Origin: Hydractinia symbiolongicarpus
Lineage: Eukaryota; Cnidaria; Hydrozoa; Anthoathecata; Hydractiniidae
Assembly (NCBI RefSeq): GCF_029227915.1
Contig: NC_079879.1
Coordinates: 27,222,501 to 27,286,500, forward strand
DNA: 64,000 bases
Direction of reading: 5' to 3'
Positions 1-13,102 of this stretch are shown here, in pieces (within the stretch, counting starts at the first letter, position 1; each line of letters begins with the position of its first letter). The notes below the pieces were generated by a model. It did not search any database and was not told the origin of the DNA. It saw only the letters and a list, made by a program, of their open reading frames with translations. The position numbers were made by a program, and so were the translations under genes.

Positions 1-196
1 ATTTTGTGACTTTGTTGTTTATACTTTTTCTTGAGTAATAATTATTCGTACTTCATTTGATGAAAAATACTTTTCAGATCTTATCAAGAAAGTAAATCAA
101 TTTTACAAGAACCATATGCTGCCCAAAATCATAGAAGGGCTGAAATAAAATGTTTGACAAAATACAATAACAGAACAGTGATTTTGAGTTTGTTTT

Positions 197-797
197 TCAG
201 TTTTCCAAGTTAAAAAAAAAATGGCTGGAAAGCACTCTCTTACTGCTTTGTTTGAACTTTGTGTCATTGTTGAAGGTGTGCGTTTTCAGGTATGTTAGAA
301 GTTTCACAAATGTATCAGGTTCCAAGCCAGTTGCACTTTTAAAATGTTTTTCATTATCACGGATATTTTTGTAAGAATAAATGTGCTTAGATTTTAACTG
401 TTCGTTTTCCTTGTGTATTAAACGCAAAGTTTCCTAAAGCTGAGATACCCTATGTTTTAGCATTGCATTTTCTTCTTGGAGGACTTCTAGTTCACTAGGT
501 TAAGATGGCAAAATCTCGTTAGGATTAGCACATTCATAGTCTTCCTCTGAGCTGTTTTCAAATTCAATAGAAGATTCTTCCTCGACAGTGACACGATTTT
601 TTGGAGACTTGCCTTTTTCTTAATTTCTTTCTCTCTGAACTCAAAAACGACTGGAACACTCCAGGTTTACGCTTCTTCCTCCTTACACCCAAAGTAACTC
701 TGATCTCTTCAGCTTTAAAATACGTACAACCTTTTGCTTGGTTGCCAGCTATCCCCACCAGGAAACCAGAATAGTAAACGTGGAAAAAATTACGCAA
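197..797 (-). pseudogene. Decayed THAP-type DDE transposase fragment
   Basis: Two short minus-strand open stretches look like parts of one transposase. The upper one (797 to 564) has the C-terminal half of a THAP-like zinc domain: a CTYFKAEEIRVTLG segment followed by basic RRKKRKPGVF, which resembles the HF-x-PEDF...R..LKPGAVPS pattern of THAP domains. The lower one (427 to 197) has a coiled KENEQLK region and FKSATGLEPDTFVKLLTYL, which resembles the helix-turn-helix that precedes the DDE nuclease in THAP/DDE_4 transposases. Frames differ and stops intervene, so it is broken. The catalytic DDE part is not visible; it would lie below position 197 or outside the window. The family assignment is by motif memory only. 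Confidence 0.4.
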
Positions 798-829
798 ACG
801 ATTTTTCTGCAGTCAGAATTCTGACCGCG

Positions 830-2172
830 TTTTTTGATTGGTTAATTCTAATGTTCTGTTTACGTGGTCAATACAGGGGAATCTTTTGTTTAAGAAATGA
901 ACAAATATAATTAATTCTTTTATTATTTAGGAGGGTGACATGTGACCACTCCGCGTTGTCCTCATTGGTTCACTATAATTCGGGGTTTGCTGTAAGGTGG
1001 ATTTAAATTTCAACGATTTACTCTAATATTTGTTTGCGTCTAAGCTTTTGTTTGAGAGAAACTGAATTAAATATTCTTGAAGAAAGCTTAGTTAACTAGG
1101 CTATCCAACTTAAAGAATATTGAACGATTACTCGAGTACTTACCGTACGCGATTTTCATTCCAATTACGTAATGGGCGTTTTATTTCCGAACCTGCTTAC
1201 GTAATGTGTGTGAGAGAGAGGCTTGCGATTCCTGTTTCTTACCAGACCGAGCATTATTATTAGTCAACCCATATAACCAACAGCTTTGACACCAAAGTTC
1301 TTGCTTATTTGGGAGCAAAGGATGAAAAAATATACTTCACTGTGTGTGTTGTAATCAAGAAAAAGAAATTTTAGCGGTTTTATTATAGCAGTTCACAGGT
1401 CTCCCCAGGGTTTCTTTTTAGAACATATAATAAATAGGAAAATCGTGAATCTGTTAAACGCGCATTCGTTTTTCAGCGAAGAATACAAAGAAAATTAAAA
1501 AAAAAACATTGCAAAGATAGAGCCTGAGTTTTCCTTGCTTCTTAAAACGTAGCATTGCTTTTGTTTTTTCTGGCTTTTGGGGTTTAAGAAATCTAGAATA
1601 ACCCAGCTTTAACTATCGTTAATCCTTCTTTAAAAAACTCCGAATAACTTGAACGTTTGTTAACCATTTTCCGTTCCGATCCGTTCCAATCCAAACTGAA
1701 AGTTCATTCCAACTTTTCTTGTGAAAAAAAACGGAAAAGTAGAAACCACAAAAGAATAGTTAGCAACAGGGCCTACGCTACGCTTTTGAAGGTGGTGGGT
1801 AACACTTAAAAGACGCCCAATTAGAGTGAACCCGAGGTGCCACCATGGTTGCCTCCGAGAGCCCCAGAAACCTTTTTTAATTATATTTAGGCGCTCAATA
1901 AATAAGTTTATCTCGGAATAATAAAATCATCATCATCATATGGTTATGAGGCAACGAAGTAATTAGAACCTTTTACAAAGGAAATTTTGTCATTCAATAC
2001 ACCTTTCCCGAATTTATTTTCTTTGATGTGCCGCAGCTCTTTCGCAACTTTTTTAAAGAAAATGAATGTAATTTTCGAAATCCTCACATAAAAATTGATA
2101 AATCGTGAAATTTTCATATTCATACATCAAACAAACAACCTGCTACAACAGTTTTTTTTAATTTTGTGCTAA
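830..2172. other. Intergenic, no gene seen
   Basis: AT-rich sequence with no long open frame, no splice-supported exon and no repeat I could pair. A short CAT-triplet run (about 1927-1939) is the only local regularity. Confidence 0.5.
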
Positions 2173-2175
2173 TTA

Positions 2176-2978
2176 AGGCGGGGCAACATTTCATCCAACA
2201 TTTTTTTCCCATGTTGGATGAAATGTTGGATGAAAAAATGCATGTTGGATGAAGCAAAATTTTAGGTTTGTGGGACTGCTTTTAAAAATATTCGAACGAT
2301 AAAGAGTTCATTCATTTATGAAAAATAAAATGGCGGACGGAAGGAATTCTGCAGTGCTGCTTATTTTGCTGAATGAACTCGTCGATTCAGACGATGAAGA
2401 ACCAACCGGCGGAAAAACAAGAGAGTGGATAAAGAGAAGGGAGCACAATGGATATTTTAGTAATATCATTAAAGAATTGAAGATCGAAGACAGATTCGGA
2501 TTTAGGGAAATGTTTCGGATGGACGTGGGGGATTTCGATATTTCCTCCTTAATGAAATATCCTATCTGATATCACCAGGTCAGATGAGCAACTGTGGTGG
2601 CCACAGACCAATCTTGGCAGAAGAAAGACTCGGCCTTACTCTTTGTAATGTGTTTATTGAAACGCATCAAATTAAAATCATTCCATTTAAAAATTCAACG
2701 TTCGAAATTCGCGGGATTTTTATATGTTGGATGAAAAGTACCACTAAACCAATCCAACATGAAAATTCACGCAACTCAGATAGAGAATTCCTTTGATCTT
2801 GCCGAAAATGTTGGATGAAATGTTTGACGGCGATCAAACTTCATCCAACATCGTCCAACACGATTTTTTTCTTCTCTTTTAAAAATTTTAAAATTTTTTA
2901 AAATTTTGAAATGACCAGTCCTATATTTCATCCAACATCACAAAAATTGCATGTTGGATGAAATGTTTGCCCTCGCCT
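2176..2978. mobile_element. Harbinger/PIF-like non-autonomous transposon
   Basis: The ends are inverted repeats: the left end begins AGGCGGGGCAACATTTCATC and the right end, read on the minus strand, begins AGGCGAGGGCAAACATTTCA. They differ by small indels. Both ends are flanked by TTA (2173-2175 and 2979-2981), the 3-bp target duplication typical of PIF/Harbinger. Copies of the decamer ATGTTGGATG and its complement are clustered near both ends (for example 2214, 2226, 2244, 2806 and 2951), a plausible set of subterminal transposase sites. The 803-bp size is too short for an autonomous element, but it retains part of a transposase gene. Confidence 0.75.
2318..2800 (+). pseudogene. Truncated Harbinger transposase N-terminus
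   Basis: The open frame from 2318 encodes an acidic start, then REHNGYFSNIIKELK and FREMFRMDVGDFD, followed by a shift to another frame at about 2550-2560 that reads ISYLISPGQ, then HRPILAEERLGLTL. This order (FRM...FD, YLI-P, RPI..EERL.LTL) matches the N-terminal region of HARBI1/Harbinger-type transposases upstream of the DDE core. The frame change and the missing catalytic domain show that it is a relic. It lies wholly inside the TTA-flanked element, so it is the element's own gene remnant. Confidence 0.6.
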
Positions 2979-2984
2979 TTAATC

Positions 2985-4680
2985 TTTGCTCGAAGATGAG
3001 GCTTTTAGTACAAGTCGAAAATTAAGAAGGCTTTGACCGTAACAATGATGCCACCAAAACAACACTTTCTAATGTCGGATTAAGTTTAAAATTTATACAT
3101 GAACCAATTTACTGATTACAATTTACTAATTCCAAAGTTTTGAAAAAACATATAATTCGGGAAACGTGTATTCCTTATAAAAAAGCTAGTAGGGCAAAGG
3201 CATTGTAAATCGAAGTGAAGTTTTCGTTCAGAAGTAGCGAATGTAGCTGCACCAACAACACTAAAACTGAAAAACAAGGAATAGCTTCATTAATCAACTT
3301 AATAACATTTCCCGCTCCTACTTCCGATTGTGCCTTGCTTCGCTCAAAACGGCTATGTTATTCTTTATTACTTTAAAATAAGAATTCTTTTCATGAGCAA
3401 AAACTTTGAGAAGAAATGAAATTTCTGCTGGCAAGGCTGATATATCGAGGTCATTTTTGCACTTATCTTTGCTTTTAAGGTGATTCCCCTATAAAAAATG
3501 TCTAAATTTTAAGAATTATCTTACCTATTTTTAGACGACAAATTTATTGCGCAATCTGGCACTTTTCGCAAGCAAGCGCCTTTTTTGCCTTTAAGTTCGG
3601 AATCCACGCAAAACAAGATCGAAGCCGAACACTTTACAATTTCTTCTGTCGATGTAGGCATCAGTACCACCTAGTGTTTAAATGAAACCGATTTTCAAAT
3701 CGAAGTTTTGTCTTTCAGTTATTTTGTCGAGGTATTGCCCTGTTTTAGCCTTTCTTTCGTCCAAGAAATACCGCATCAGTTGTCTGGCAGACGAGTCAGC
3801 CTTACGAAAATGCGTTTCACTAAATCACTACACGTGACTCTTGAGGAACATACGCAGCCAAAAGTGCACTTGAAATATAGAGCATGTTATTCAGTTACTT
3901 GGTTAGGCGTCGAGCAGCAAAATGTCATATTTTGCATATATTTTTTAGCAGCGGGTAACTATGGCAACTAATCAATTAAATTTTTGATTTAATTTTGTCG
4001 TACAGTCACATACTATGATATCCTCATCAAGTAACTTCAGAAAAGACAATCCTGTGCGATATAGATTTTTGGAACTACTTTAATTCAGTGTGTTAAGCTG
4101 ATAGCCTTTATAAAGCAACTAGTCAGTTGTGAACAAAAACTGGTAGCTTGGTTGCTCGAAACGATAATTTTCTACGAAAGCATCAAAACATAATGGTCAA
4201 CTGCAATTTCAGGGTGGATGCTTCAGTGTTTCGTGATGTTTTTTCGTAGCCCTACAAGAATTGTTAAATTGATTTTTTGGTTTCCAACGCTTACCTTGCT
4301 AGAGTGTTTTTTCACGTGGCAGGGTCATTGTTCACGCGAGTTTTTGGCCCAATGAATGGACACTTTCAGCACCAGACAAACTTCCTGTCTGAACCAAAAA
4401 AGATAAATTTTGAAAAATGGGGAGACTTTACGAATTGTAAATCAAAGCACATTCTGCATACTCCGCATAGCAAATTCTGCATAACATACTTCTCGGTATC
4501 TCACAATCTGTATGCCATAATCCGTTTGCTGCAATCAAACTAATGTTCCCACACTCCGTGTTCCTATACGCCGTATAGACACCCCACTCCGTACGTCACA
4601 GTACTACTGGCGTCAGTTTTAGCCTGAGCGTGGAACCATCGACAAACGCGGGCTAGAGTTTTTAAAGAAAAAGACAGTGG
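2985..4680. other. Intergenic, no convincing gene
   Basis: Small open frames occur (3708-3971, 4277-4543) but they lack recognisable motifs, codon bias or flanking splice sites. I treat the stretch as non-coding. Confidence 0.45.
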
Positions 4681-4686
4681 CATGAA

Positions 4687-4868
4687 ATGTGCATATTTTA
4701 CATGGCTAGTCCCACAAATATTGAGGGATATACCCTGTCTATTATCTTTAGGAGGTGCCATGGCTTTAGATAGGGAATCCTAGAGTATTTAATGTTCATT
4801 TCGAGCTATACAGACCCAATTAGGGTCCTCGGCTCTGCAAGATAACTCCCTGCAACTTCACAAAGCTG
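4687..4868 (-). repeat. SINE family A, copy 1 (head missing)
   Basis: Carries the 3' body of the family: GTGCATATTTTACATGGCTA, then ATTGAGGGATATACC, TTTAGGAGG, GAGTATTTAATG and TTAGGGTCCTCGGCTCTGC. It is homologous to the copies at 34.8, 50.4, 54.2 and 55.6 kb, but it stops before the tRNA-like promoter region, so it is truncated at its 5' end (the high-coordinate side). Confidence 0.75.
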
Positions 4869-5117
4869 AGGTTCATTAAAACATTTTAAGTTAAAACACT
4901 TCTCTTCTTTTTTGTGATAACTCTTATTCTAAGTGTGAAACATTTTATTTCCAACAAGGAAGGAAGGAAATTTATTTATTTAACAGCAATAAAACTACAC
5001 AGTGTAACTAGCTATAAAGTAAAAGTCTATGTAAAAAGAAATATCAGGTATGTAGCTATATAAGTTATTACTGCCAGGAGACCACCAAGGGTATTCATTT
5101 TTTTGATATTTTGCTTG

Positions 5118-5372
5118 TTTGGACTCTCACATGATTACAAGCGTGGCAGGCAGAAAGATGCGGAAACTTGCTGAAAAAAAGGTCTTTTTCGGCGCATTTC
5201 TTTATACGGAAACATTTTTGAGGCTTTAATTTATTATTGAGTGTAGATTGATAACTTCTTATTGACATATATTCATATAAAGTGCAAAGAAACAGACTAA
5301 AACGACCTCACTTCACCTAGCGCCCACATCTTTTTGCCTGCCACGCACTTGTTAAAGCCAAAACCATCCAAA
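5118..5372. mobile_element. 255-bp inverted-repeat MITE
   Basis: The termini are TTTGGA...TCCAAA, flanked by the 4-bp direct repeat CTTG (5114-5117 and 5373-5376). An inner inverted match is strong: GCGTGGCAGGCAGAAAGATG near the left end against GCGTGGCAGGCAAAAAGATG on the minus strand near the right end. No coding capacity. A related end, with the same GCATCTTTTTTTCCTGCCACGC core, occurs at about 52720-52745. The superfamily is unknown to me. Confidence 0.6.
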
Positions 5373-5615
5373 CTTGAGGTGACGCCGTAACGTTAACAAA
5401 CGGTTAACAGTCAGAATTTTTAGCCTCACTTTCCCTTTTGAAAGTGAACAAATTTTTGCTCAGGGCAAGGTTTTTGTTTCAGGTAGCATGAAGTTAAAAA
5501 TAGTATACATTAGAGATAATGAGTACGGCATAATAATAAACTTTTGGTAATCAAGTGTCAAATTGAAACTAATCTGATCTTTATTTGTCTTGTATAAACC
5601 TCATAAAATGTGAGA

Positions 5616-5650
5616 AATATATATCCAGACCACTGGTCTGGATATATATT
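5616..5650. repeat. Perfect 17-bp-arm palindrome
   Basis: The sequence reads the same on both strands around a single central base (arms contain ATATCCAGACCA and TGGTCTGGATAT). It is followed directly by a tandem of the 11-mer GGATATATATT. It could extrude as a cruciform. No gene is associated. Confidence 0.8.
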
Positions 5651-6061
5651 GGATATATATTGGATATATAAGTCTCAGCTAATAGAAAAATGTTGGGAAG
5701 AGAGAAATGTCAAAATACAAGTAAAAGTGTTTTTTAAAAAACTGTTGGATTGTTTAGTGGTTACTTACAAGTTCTTTTTACTGGTAACGACTTTAAAATT
5801 CTGCTGTTTCTTTGATGTGTGCTTTAGAATATTTCTGGTTATTGCTGGTTCCTAATTTTATTATATACATAGTATATAAAAGCAGGTTTCTCAACATGGT
5901 TTAATTGAATTTTATAATTATAGCCATATATACCAGAAGTGGTCAGAAATAGTGTACGATTGTTTGCACATGCCTCTGCACACACCTGAATTAATTTTGG
6001 TGTGCTATATTTTGCTTGCCTTAGTTCTTTCATGGTGTGTTGTGTATTTTCAACAATTATT

Positions 6062-6242
<181 letters not shown>

Positions 6243-6298
6243 ACGAAGTAATTTTAACACAAATTACAACAGAGTGCTCAATGTGTAACAGAGCAGTT

Positions 6299-6904
6299 AT
6301 ATTATTTTTATGTTTTGTTTTCAAGAAAAAACTACATTAATTTTGCTACTTAAAGTTTCATGCTTCTTAGCAATCTTCAGGCAAATGATACAAATTATAC
6401 AAGTTGGTACTAACTAAAGTATAAACCTTTTAATTACGTGATAAAACGTAATAAAACAAATAAATACAAATAAATACATTGTTCGTTACAGTTCATTTCA
6501 ACCATTTCAAAGTAAATTTGTTGCGATGGCGACATTTGTTGATAAGTTCTGTTCTTTTATTTAACAGTCCCTTCGGTTCAGCTCGTACAATTGCTATTTT
6601 TTCTGTTAGGCACAAGTCACACGTGCGCGCTCCTGTCTTATACGGCATTGCACGTTTTTCAATACTCCATAAGATTTCAAAGTCTGTTCCGTCGTCTTTT
6701 AATCTCCAAATTAATTTCGACAATTCGGTTTCGTTTCTGTATTTCTCGTGTCGAAAGGACTTTTTGTGGTTGTTAAACCTTTCTTTAAATTCGCCTTCGC
6801 ATAATCCGTAGTAAAATTCCTTTTTGTCTACGTATTTGACTTCCGCTTTGTAGATGATGCATGCAGCTAAACAGTCACCATTCATTGGATAAGTCCCAGT
6901 GTCC
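6299..6904 (-). mobile_element. Penelope-like element 3' end, minus-strand copy
   Basis: On the minus strand this encodes the GIY-YIG endonuclease C-terminal part of a Penelope-like element. Visible signatures are a CIIYKAEV strand, the YYG core in KKEFYYGLCEG, FKERFNNHKKSF, ETELSKLIWRLK, the CDLCL cysteine pair and a closing CRHRNKF block before the stop at about 6493. The copy is 5' truncated at 6904, just upstream of the GIY-YIG start (VDTGTYPMNGDC). Its outer 389 bases (6299-6687) form an almost perfect inverted repeat with the plus-strand copy at 6905-7293. The reverse transcriptase is missing. Confidence 0.8.
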
Positions 6905-7732
<828 letters not shown>

Positions 7733-7851
7733 TCAGCGGATACCAGAGCCAGTATTGAGCACTGCAGGAACTCTGGGGCAGCTCGAGCTATATATATTCC
7801 AATGTGGAGAGCAATTGTGAGTGCATATCATATTAACAGGATACCATTACA

Positions 7852-8011
7852 AAGTTGCAGGATAATCGCGAAATCCCTTTGCCTCGGCAGCCCAGGGACT
7901 CGAAACCGGGATCGTCGCATCAGATGCACCGCGGGCTCTTATCCACTGAGCTACGTTGTCGGCAAAAGGATTCGTGAGAATCCAGACAACTTTGGTATTT
8001 CGGCTAACAAG

Positions 8012-8013
<2 letters not shown>
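7852..8013 (-). repeat. tRNA-derived SINE family C, copy 2
   Basis: Same unit as copy 1, with only a few substitutions (B box GGTTTCGAGTCCC). The 119-bp spacer 7733-7851 separates the copies. It ends directly in (TA)n tract 3. Confidence 0.7.
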
Positions 8014-8293
<280 letters not shown>

Positions 8294-8817
8294 TGCGATC
8301 GAACAAATCTTACAAAGTTCTTTTGTGCAATTTTGCTGTCGTCGAATAATTGGATCAGTCTAAGTTTATTTAATTTAAAAATATGTTGACAATTACATTG
8401 CTAAATGCTGAGTGACGTTTTTAGAAAGTTAAGCCAATCAAAATAAAGATGACACTGCATCGACATGTTTTTAGTTCAAACTTGCGTTATTACATACATT
8501 TATTTTATATAAGTAGTTAAAATACTTTACATAAATAAAAAGAGAAAGAAAGATTAGATAAATATTATATAGTGTAATTTTTGTAAGTGCATACTTTGCT
8601 GCACGCCTTAACATAACTTGGGCGTGCAATGACATTCGCAAGCCAGTGCCAATTTGTGAGAGTGATTCTTCTGCTGATTTTACTCCCGACCAGGCCTGTA
8701 TGTGTTTCAAACAGAAGGTTAATTCTTTTTTGATATGTGAGGCATAACCTTTATAAATTACCAACCACCCCTGAAGCTTTGTCTTTTGAAATTATTATTC
8801 TGAAAAATCTAGACAAA

Positions 8818-10714
8818 ATGTCAACAGATGACAAAGTATTTAAAAAACCATTTGATGTTGTATCCAAATCTTCAACAGAGAAAGGAGATGTCAAGCCTCA
8901 GGCTGCTAGTAACTTACCAAGCACTTCTAAAGGAAGCACAGGTGGTGGTGAAACACTGAAAGAAATAGCTAATGAAGAACAAGAAGTTGAGAGGAGAAAG
9001 CTACAGTAGGCTGCTTATTACTTTGCATTATATGCTTCACTTTATGTCATAAGAAATCATGGATTGATGAATCAAATAGAGCTTTTAAAAAAAATATTTT
9101 TGGAGTCACTAGCGAAAAGGGCACATGCAAATTTCTCTGTTTTTCATTGGTTGAGAAGAGTACAATCTATTATTATTTTGCAAAATTCGAAAGGTAAAAT
9201 TAAACTTGTTTAGGTGAACATTATTTGATGTAGAGCAAAAATAATTTTTAATTTGAGCAGAAATCTAATTATGTTAAAAAAATGTTAAAAAAAGTTAGCA
9301 AGTTTTAATTGGTGGATTTCTGCCAAAAATGACTCACTAGAATGTAATTAATTTTTTTTTTTCAAATTGTGTAATTAGACCTCCTGTTAATTGTACCTCA
9401 AATTATAAATTATACTTTAAATTTTAAATTCTGACTTTTGTTTTAAACTGTCTTTTTTAGAATGCTTGTATCAGCGTTTAGTGAGGAACAGTTAAACAGG
9501 TATGAGATGTATAGAAGAGCATCTTTTCCAAAAGCAGCCATAAAAAGGGTAAGCTGGATATTTTTTATAAAATCTGATGTTTCTAAAAAGAACGGTTAAG
9601 GCCAGTTAAAAGGCTTTCAAATTATTTTAACACGTTTCATCTCTATATTAGTAATAATAATAATAATATTCGTATTGTGTCTGTTTGCGTGCGAGAAAAA
9701 AGTTGTGCTATGGAAACACGAAATATGAACCCGTGAATTCCACAGGGTAACTAGATCTTAGCTTTTGACGTTAATAATTTAATTTCATTAAATTTAGACT
9801 TCAACTTGCGTATTTCTATTTTATCGACTTCTTTTCAGTTTATGCAGAATGTTACTGGTGGTACATCCGTTCCTCCTAATGTGGTTATAGCTATGGCTGG
9901 AATTGCCAAAGTGTTTGTTGGAGAAATCAGTGAGGAAGGTAGTGTTATTTTATAAAGCATGTATGAGTTCTTTTTTTTATCTGTAAAATATGTAGTCAAT
10001 TAAAATTCAATAGTACATCACCCCCTTGAACTTTATTTTATTTTTTGTTTTTGGATAAAATATATTTGTAAATAAAAATTACTTCTATTTCTTAATTTTT
10101 TTTTCACAGCTTCTAAACTGTTGCACATTTTCTTTATTCTGCTACTGTAACGGGATGTGTTTTAAGTCTGCGTTATGTACATCGACTCATTTTATCAATC
10201 TAATCTTCACCGAAATAAAATTAGGCTGAGTTAAAAAGAAATTCCTTGTGTTTTCTTCACCTAAATGGAGAAATTTTCGCGAGTATTTAGTTTCGTCTGG
10301 AGTAAGAAATTTAATTTTGTGGACGGAATTTTTAATTTAAATAATTTTCGTGAAAATTTAACTTCGCAGATGGCAAAAGGATTTGTTTTTTTTAGAGAGA
10401 ATTTGTTTGTGTTTGTGTTGTGTATGAAGTGATAACAGTTTTAACTTTGAGAATGAAAGATTTTGCAGGGATATATAAATTTAACGGATAATCGATCTTA
10501 ATACGATACGCTGAAATTTCATATATGTAAGATGTCCGCGAGTTGGTATGTAAATTTTTTAAATTTTATAATGAAATTGTGTTTAGCTCTTGATGTAATG
10601 GAAAGTTGGGGAGATAGTGGTCCAATCCAACCACGTCATCTTCGTGAAGCTGCTCGAAGATTAAAAAAGAAGTCACTTATACCAAGTTCCAACCATCGAA
10701 AGCCGAAATTTTAA
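8818..10714 (+). CDS. TAF11: TFIID subunit TAF11, four exons
   Basis: Exons 8818-9005, 9461-9548, 9839-9938 and 10587-10714 join in consistent phases (2, 0, 1) to a 167-aa protein; human TAF11 is longer (211 aa), mainly in its N-terminal tail. Residues 1-62 are hydrophilic and Ser/Lys rich, then the TAFII28 histone fold starts: [48 protein letters not shown] and [16 protein letters not shown], closing with [14 protein letters not shown]11 pairs with TAF13 in TFIID and contacts TBP in the nucleus. All introns begin GT and end AG. I prefer the ATG at 8818 (AAAATG context) over the in-frame ATG at 8737. An AATAAA lies about 70 bases after the stop. A DNA element ends 119 bases upstream and a Helitron-like piece sits in intron 2. 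Confidence 0.93.
9642..9754 (+). mobile_element. Helitron-like mini-element, copy 3
   Basis: Begins TCTATATTAGTAATAATA, contains GTGTCTGTTTGCGTGCGAGA and ends CCCGTGAATTCCACAGGGTAACTAG: an imperfect hairpin followed by CTAG. It is related to the units at 16641, 16797 and 20298. It lies in intron 2 of TAF11. Confidence 0.5.
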
Positions 10715-10784
10715 GCTGCGAAAATTAGTTAGAGGTCTGCTCCCTTCATGTGCTGATTTTATGTGATTTAAATCACTAACATAA

Positions 10785-10790
10785 AATAAA
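10785..10790 (+). terminator. Probable poly(A) signal of TAF11
   Basis: Canonical AATAAA about 70 bases downstream of the TAF11 stop codon, in an AT-rich context. Position and sequence fit, but no transcript evidence is available. Confidence 0.5.
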
Positions 10791-10799
10791 GAGTGTCAA

Positions 10800-12540
10800 A
10801 TCTCTGTGGGGTGAAGAAATCTTTTCAAATGAATAAAACCCAAAATGACCAGTGACGCAGATGAAGGACACCCACCTTGCGTAGAGAGAGCTTTAATGTT
10901 AATATTTCTCAATTGTTCGATAAAGACAAAACAATACTGCAACTTCACAACCGACATGTATTTAACTATGTTTGCGTTAACATGAGATGATTAAAATATC
11001 AGTGTTTTAATTACATATTTATTGTTTTTTCAGTCTGATTAGACTTTACTGTTCGTTAGTGCAGTACTTCAAGCTTAGCTTCCACTTTAAAAACAAATTA
11101 ATCTCAAAACACATAACATTACTATTTAGGAAAATATGTCTTCTCTGCCTGATTTACATTTATAAGAGAGTACTAAGAATAAAAGTTAAACAAGCTACTT
11201 GCATGCAAATCTGATCGCCATCTTGAATAAAGGCTTTCGCGTAAAGCGGCAAACATCAAAGTCATTTTGACGTTGGTAAAATAATCGAAATTTTTATAGG
11301 GAACTCATAGGGAAATTTTTTGTATATATCAATAGTCATTTTTCAGGCGCAAAATTGTTGCCAAATACACTTTTGCAGCAAGAAATTGTTGCAGAAACTC
11401 TCCAGCAGAATCAAAATCGATTTGATTTTGCTGTGGAACTTTTTTTCATTTCCAACATGTTTTGCTACGCATAATAATTTTTAGTCAGGGGAAAAAATGT
11501 AAATTTCTAAGTCGTAAAATCTACTAAGAAAAATACTATAATAACAAATAAACGACTCTATTTTACAACAAGTATCTATATATCTTCCTAGCAACGTTTT
11601 TATAGAATTTTCATGGCTGAATGGGGTGAAAATAAGTGGGTTATAGATGTTTTTATGTAGGCAATATCAACTGCTGCTGAGATTAAAATAAACATATATT
11701 ATGCACGGTTTTTTTATCGTCTTTTTTTAAAAAAAAAACAACTCGCAAAATTCTTCTGTGGAAACATCCTGAACATTTGATGAAAATTATTTGTCACGAC
11801 GTCAATAACAAGACGTGTAAAACTGTCGAGACGTCTTTTCTCGTTTGCACTCAATTCTCGTCAGCAGCGCGTGAAGGAGGTCTTCAAATCCGTTTGTCGT
11901 AAGTCATGCAAAGGAGGCTTTAACCGATCGAGTGTTGTTGCTAACTTTGTGTGTACACCAAGTAAACTTTTTTTGCAATGAAATTCCAGTTGTTGTTTTT
12001 TTTTTATACATTGTCTTTTTATGAATAATCTCTTATTCGTTTACTTGCTATCCCTGTAAGATTTATTTTCAAGCCCCTGTAAGGCTAACCTTAATGATGT
12101 GGGCTGTCATAACATTCCATTTCACCAAACAAGATGTAAATGAATTCTGTGAGTTCCTAAGTACAGTACGTTCCGCAAAGCTCAAGGACACCGTGTGTTG
12201 TTAAAAAAGGTTACTGGAACTGTGGAATTGGTAAAACAATTTTAGTGTTGGGCGACGTCTCATGCGTTTGTTTCTTTTCATGCTTTTCTTTGAATGTTGT
12301 CCTATTGTGGAGTTTATAAAGAAAGACTCTGATATGCTGACGTTTGCGTGTTTCTTTTGTTTCAGACATCCAATGTTATATCCCGTTTTGACTGCACACA
12401 TCCACGTGTCCAGGACAAGACTGAAAAAAAAAGAGAAGCGCGCCGAAAAAAACATGTCTAAAATATTATTTCAATTTCTTGTTTTCGTTTTTCATAGTTA
12501 TTTTATGTCCAGCCATGACGAGTTAGTATCTTGCTGTGAA
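10800..12540. other. Intergenic, no gene seen
   Basis: No exon-like segment is supported. Overlapping opposite-strand frames at 12201-12546 are low-complexity Lys/Phe runs without motifs. Confidence 0.5.
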
Positions 12541-12551
12541 AATTAAATATA

Positions 12552-13102
12552 CAGTAGACGTCCGTTAATTCGAACACGCTAGGGACTAAATTATCTGTTC
12601 GAATTAACGAATGTTCGGATTATCGGAAGTTCAGAAAAAACAAGAATTTTAATAAACGTTTAAAGGTTTTATGCTAATATAACTTTACTACAACTTTACT
12701 ACAACCTTTTTTTAAAAATCTTTTAACGTTGTTTGCTTGGCAATGGGCAAGGCCTCCAAATTCCATATAAACTTCATTTTATTGGAAATGCCAATTTAAT
12801 TGATAAATTGAAAGAAAATTTTGCCACCATTGATGCAATAAAAATGAATAAAAATAAAAATGTTTTTTTTATTTTTCCATTAGATTTTATTTAACGATAC
12901 ACAAAATTTCGAATTAACGAGCATAATGGAGCCTTGGGACTAAAAAATTGTTCGAATTAGCGAAATGTTCGAATTAGCGGTGTCTGAATTAAGCAGCTCA
13001 CAATATAAGACTTTATTAAGCCAAACTCAAGAGACTTGGCAATTTGTTCAAAATAACGGAAAGTTCTAATTAAGCGGCATTCGAATTAACGGACGTCTAC
13101 TG
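12552..13102. mobile_element. TA-flanked mariner/pogo-like MITE
   Basis: Perfect 23-bp terminal inverted repeats: both ends start CAGTAGACGTCCGTTAATTC and continue GAA. The flanking dinucleotide TA is duplicated (12550-12551, 13103-13104), as expected for Tc1/mariner-type insertion. The inside is non-coding and carries several TTCGAATTA motifs. The block at 12932-12980 repeats, in direct orientation, the layout of the left end (GGGACTAAA, then GTTCGAATTA, then ATGTTCG). Confidence 0.85.
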
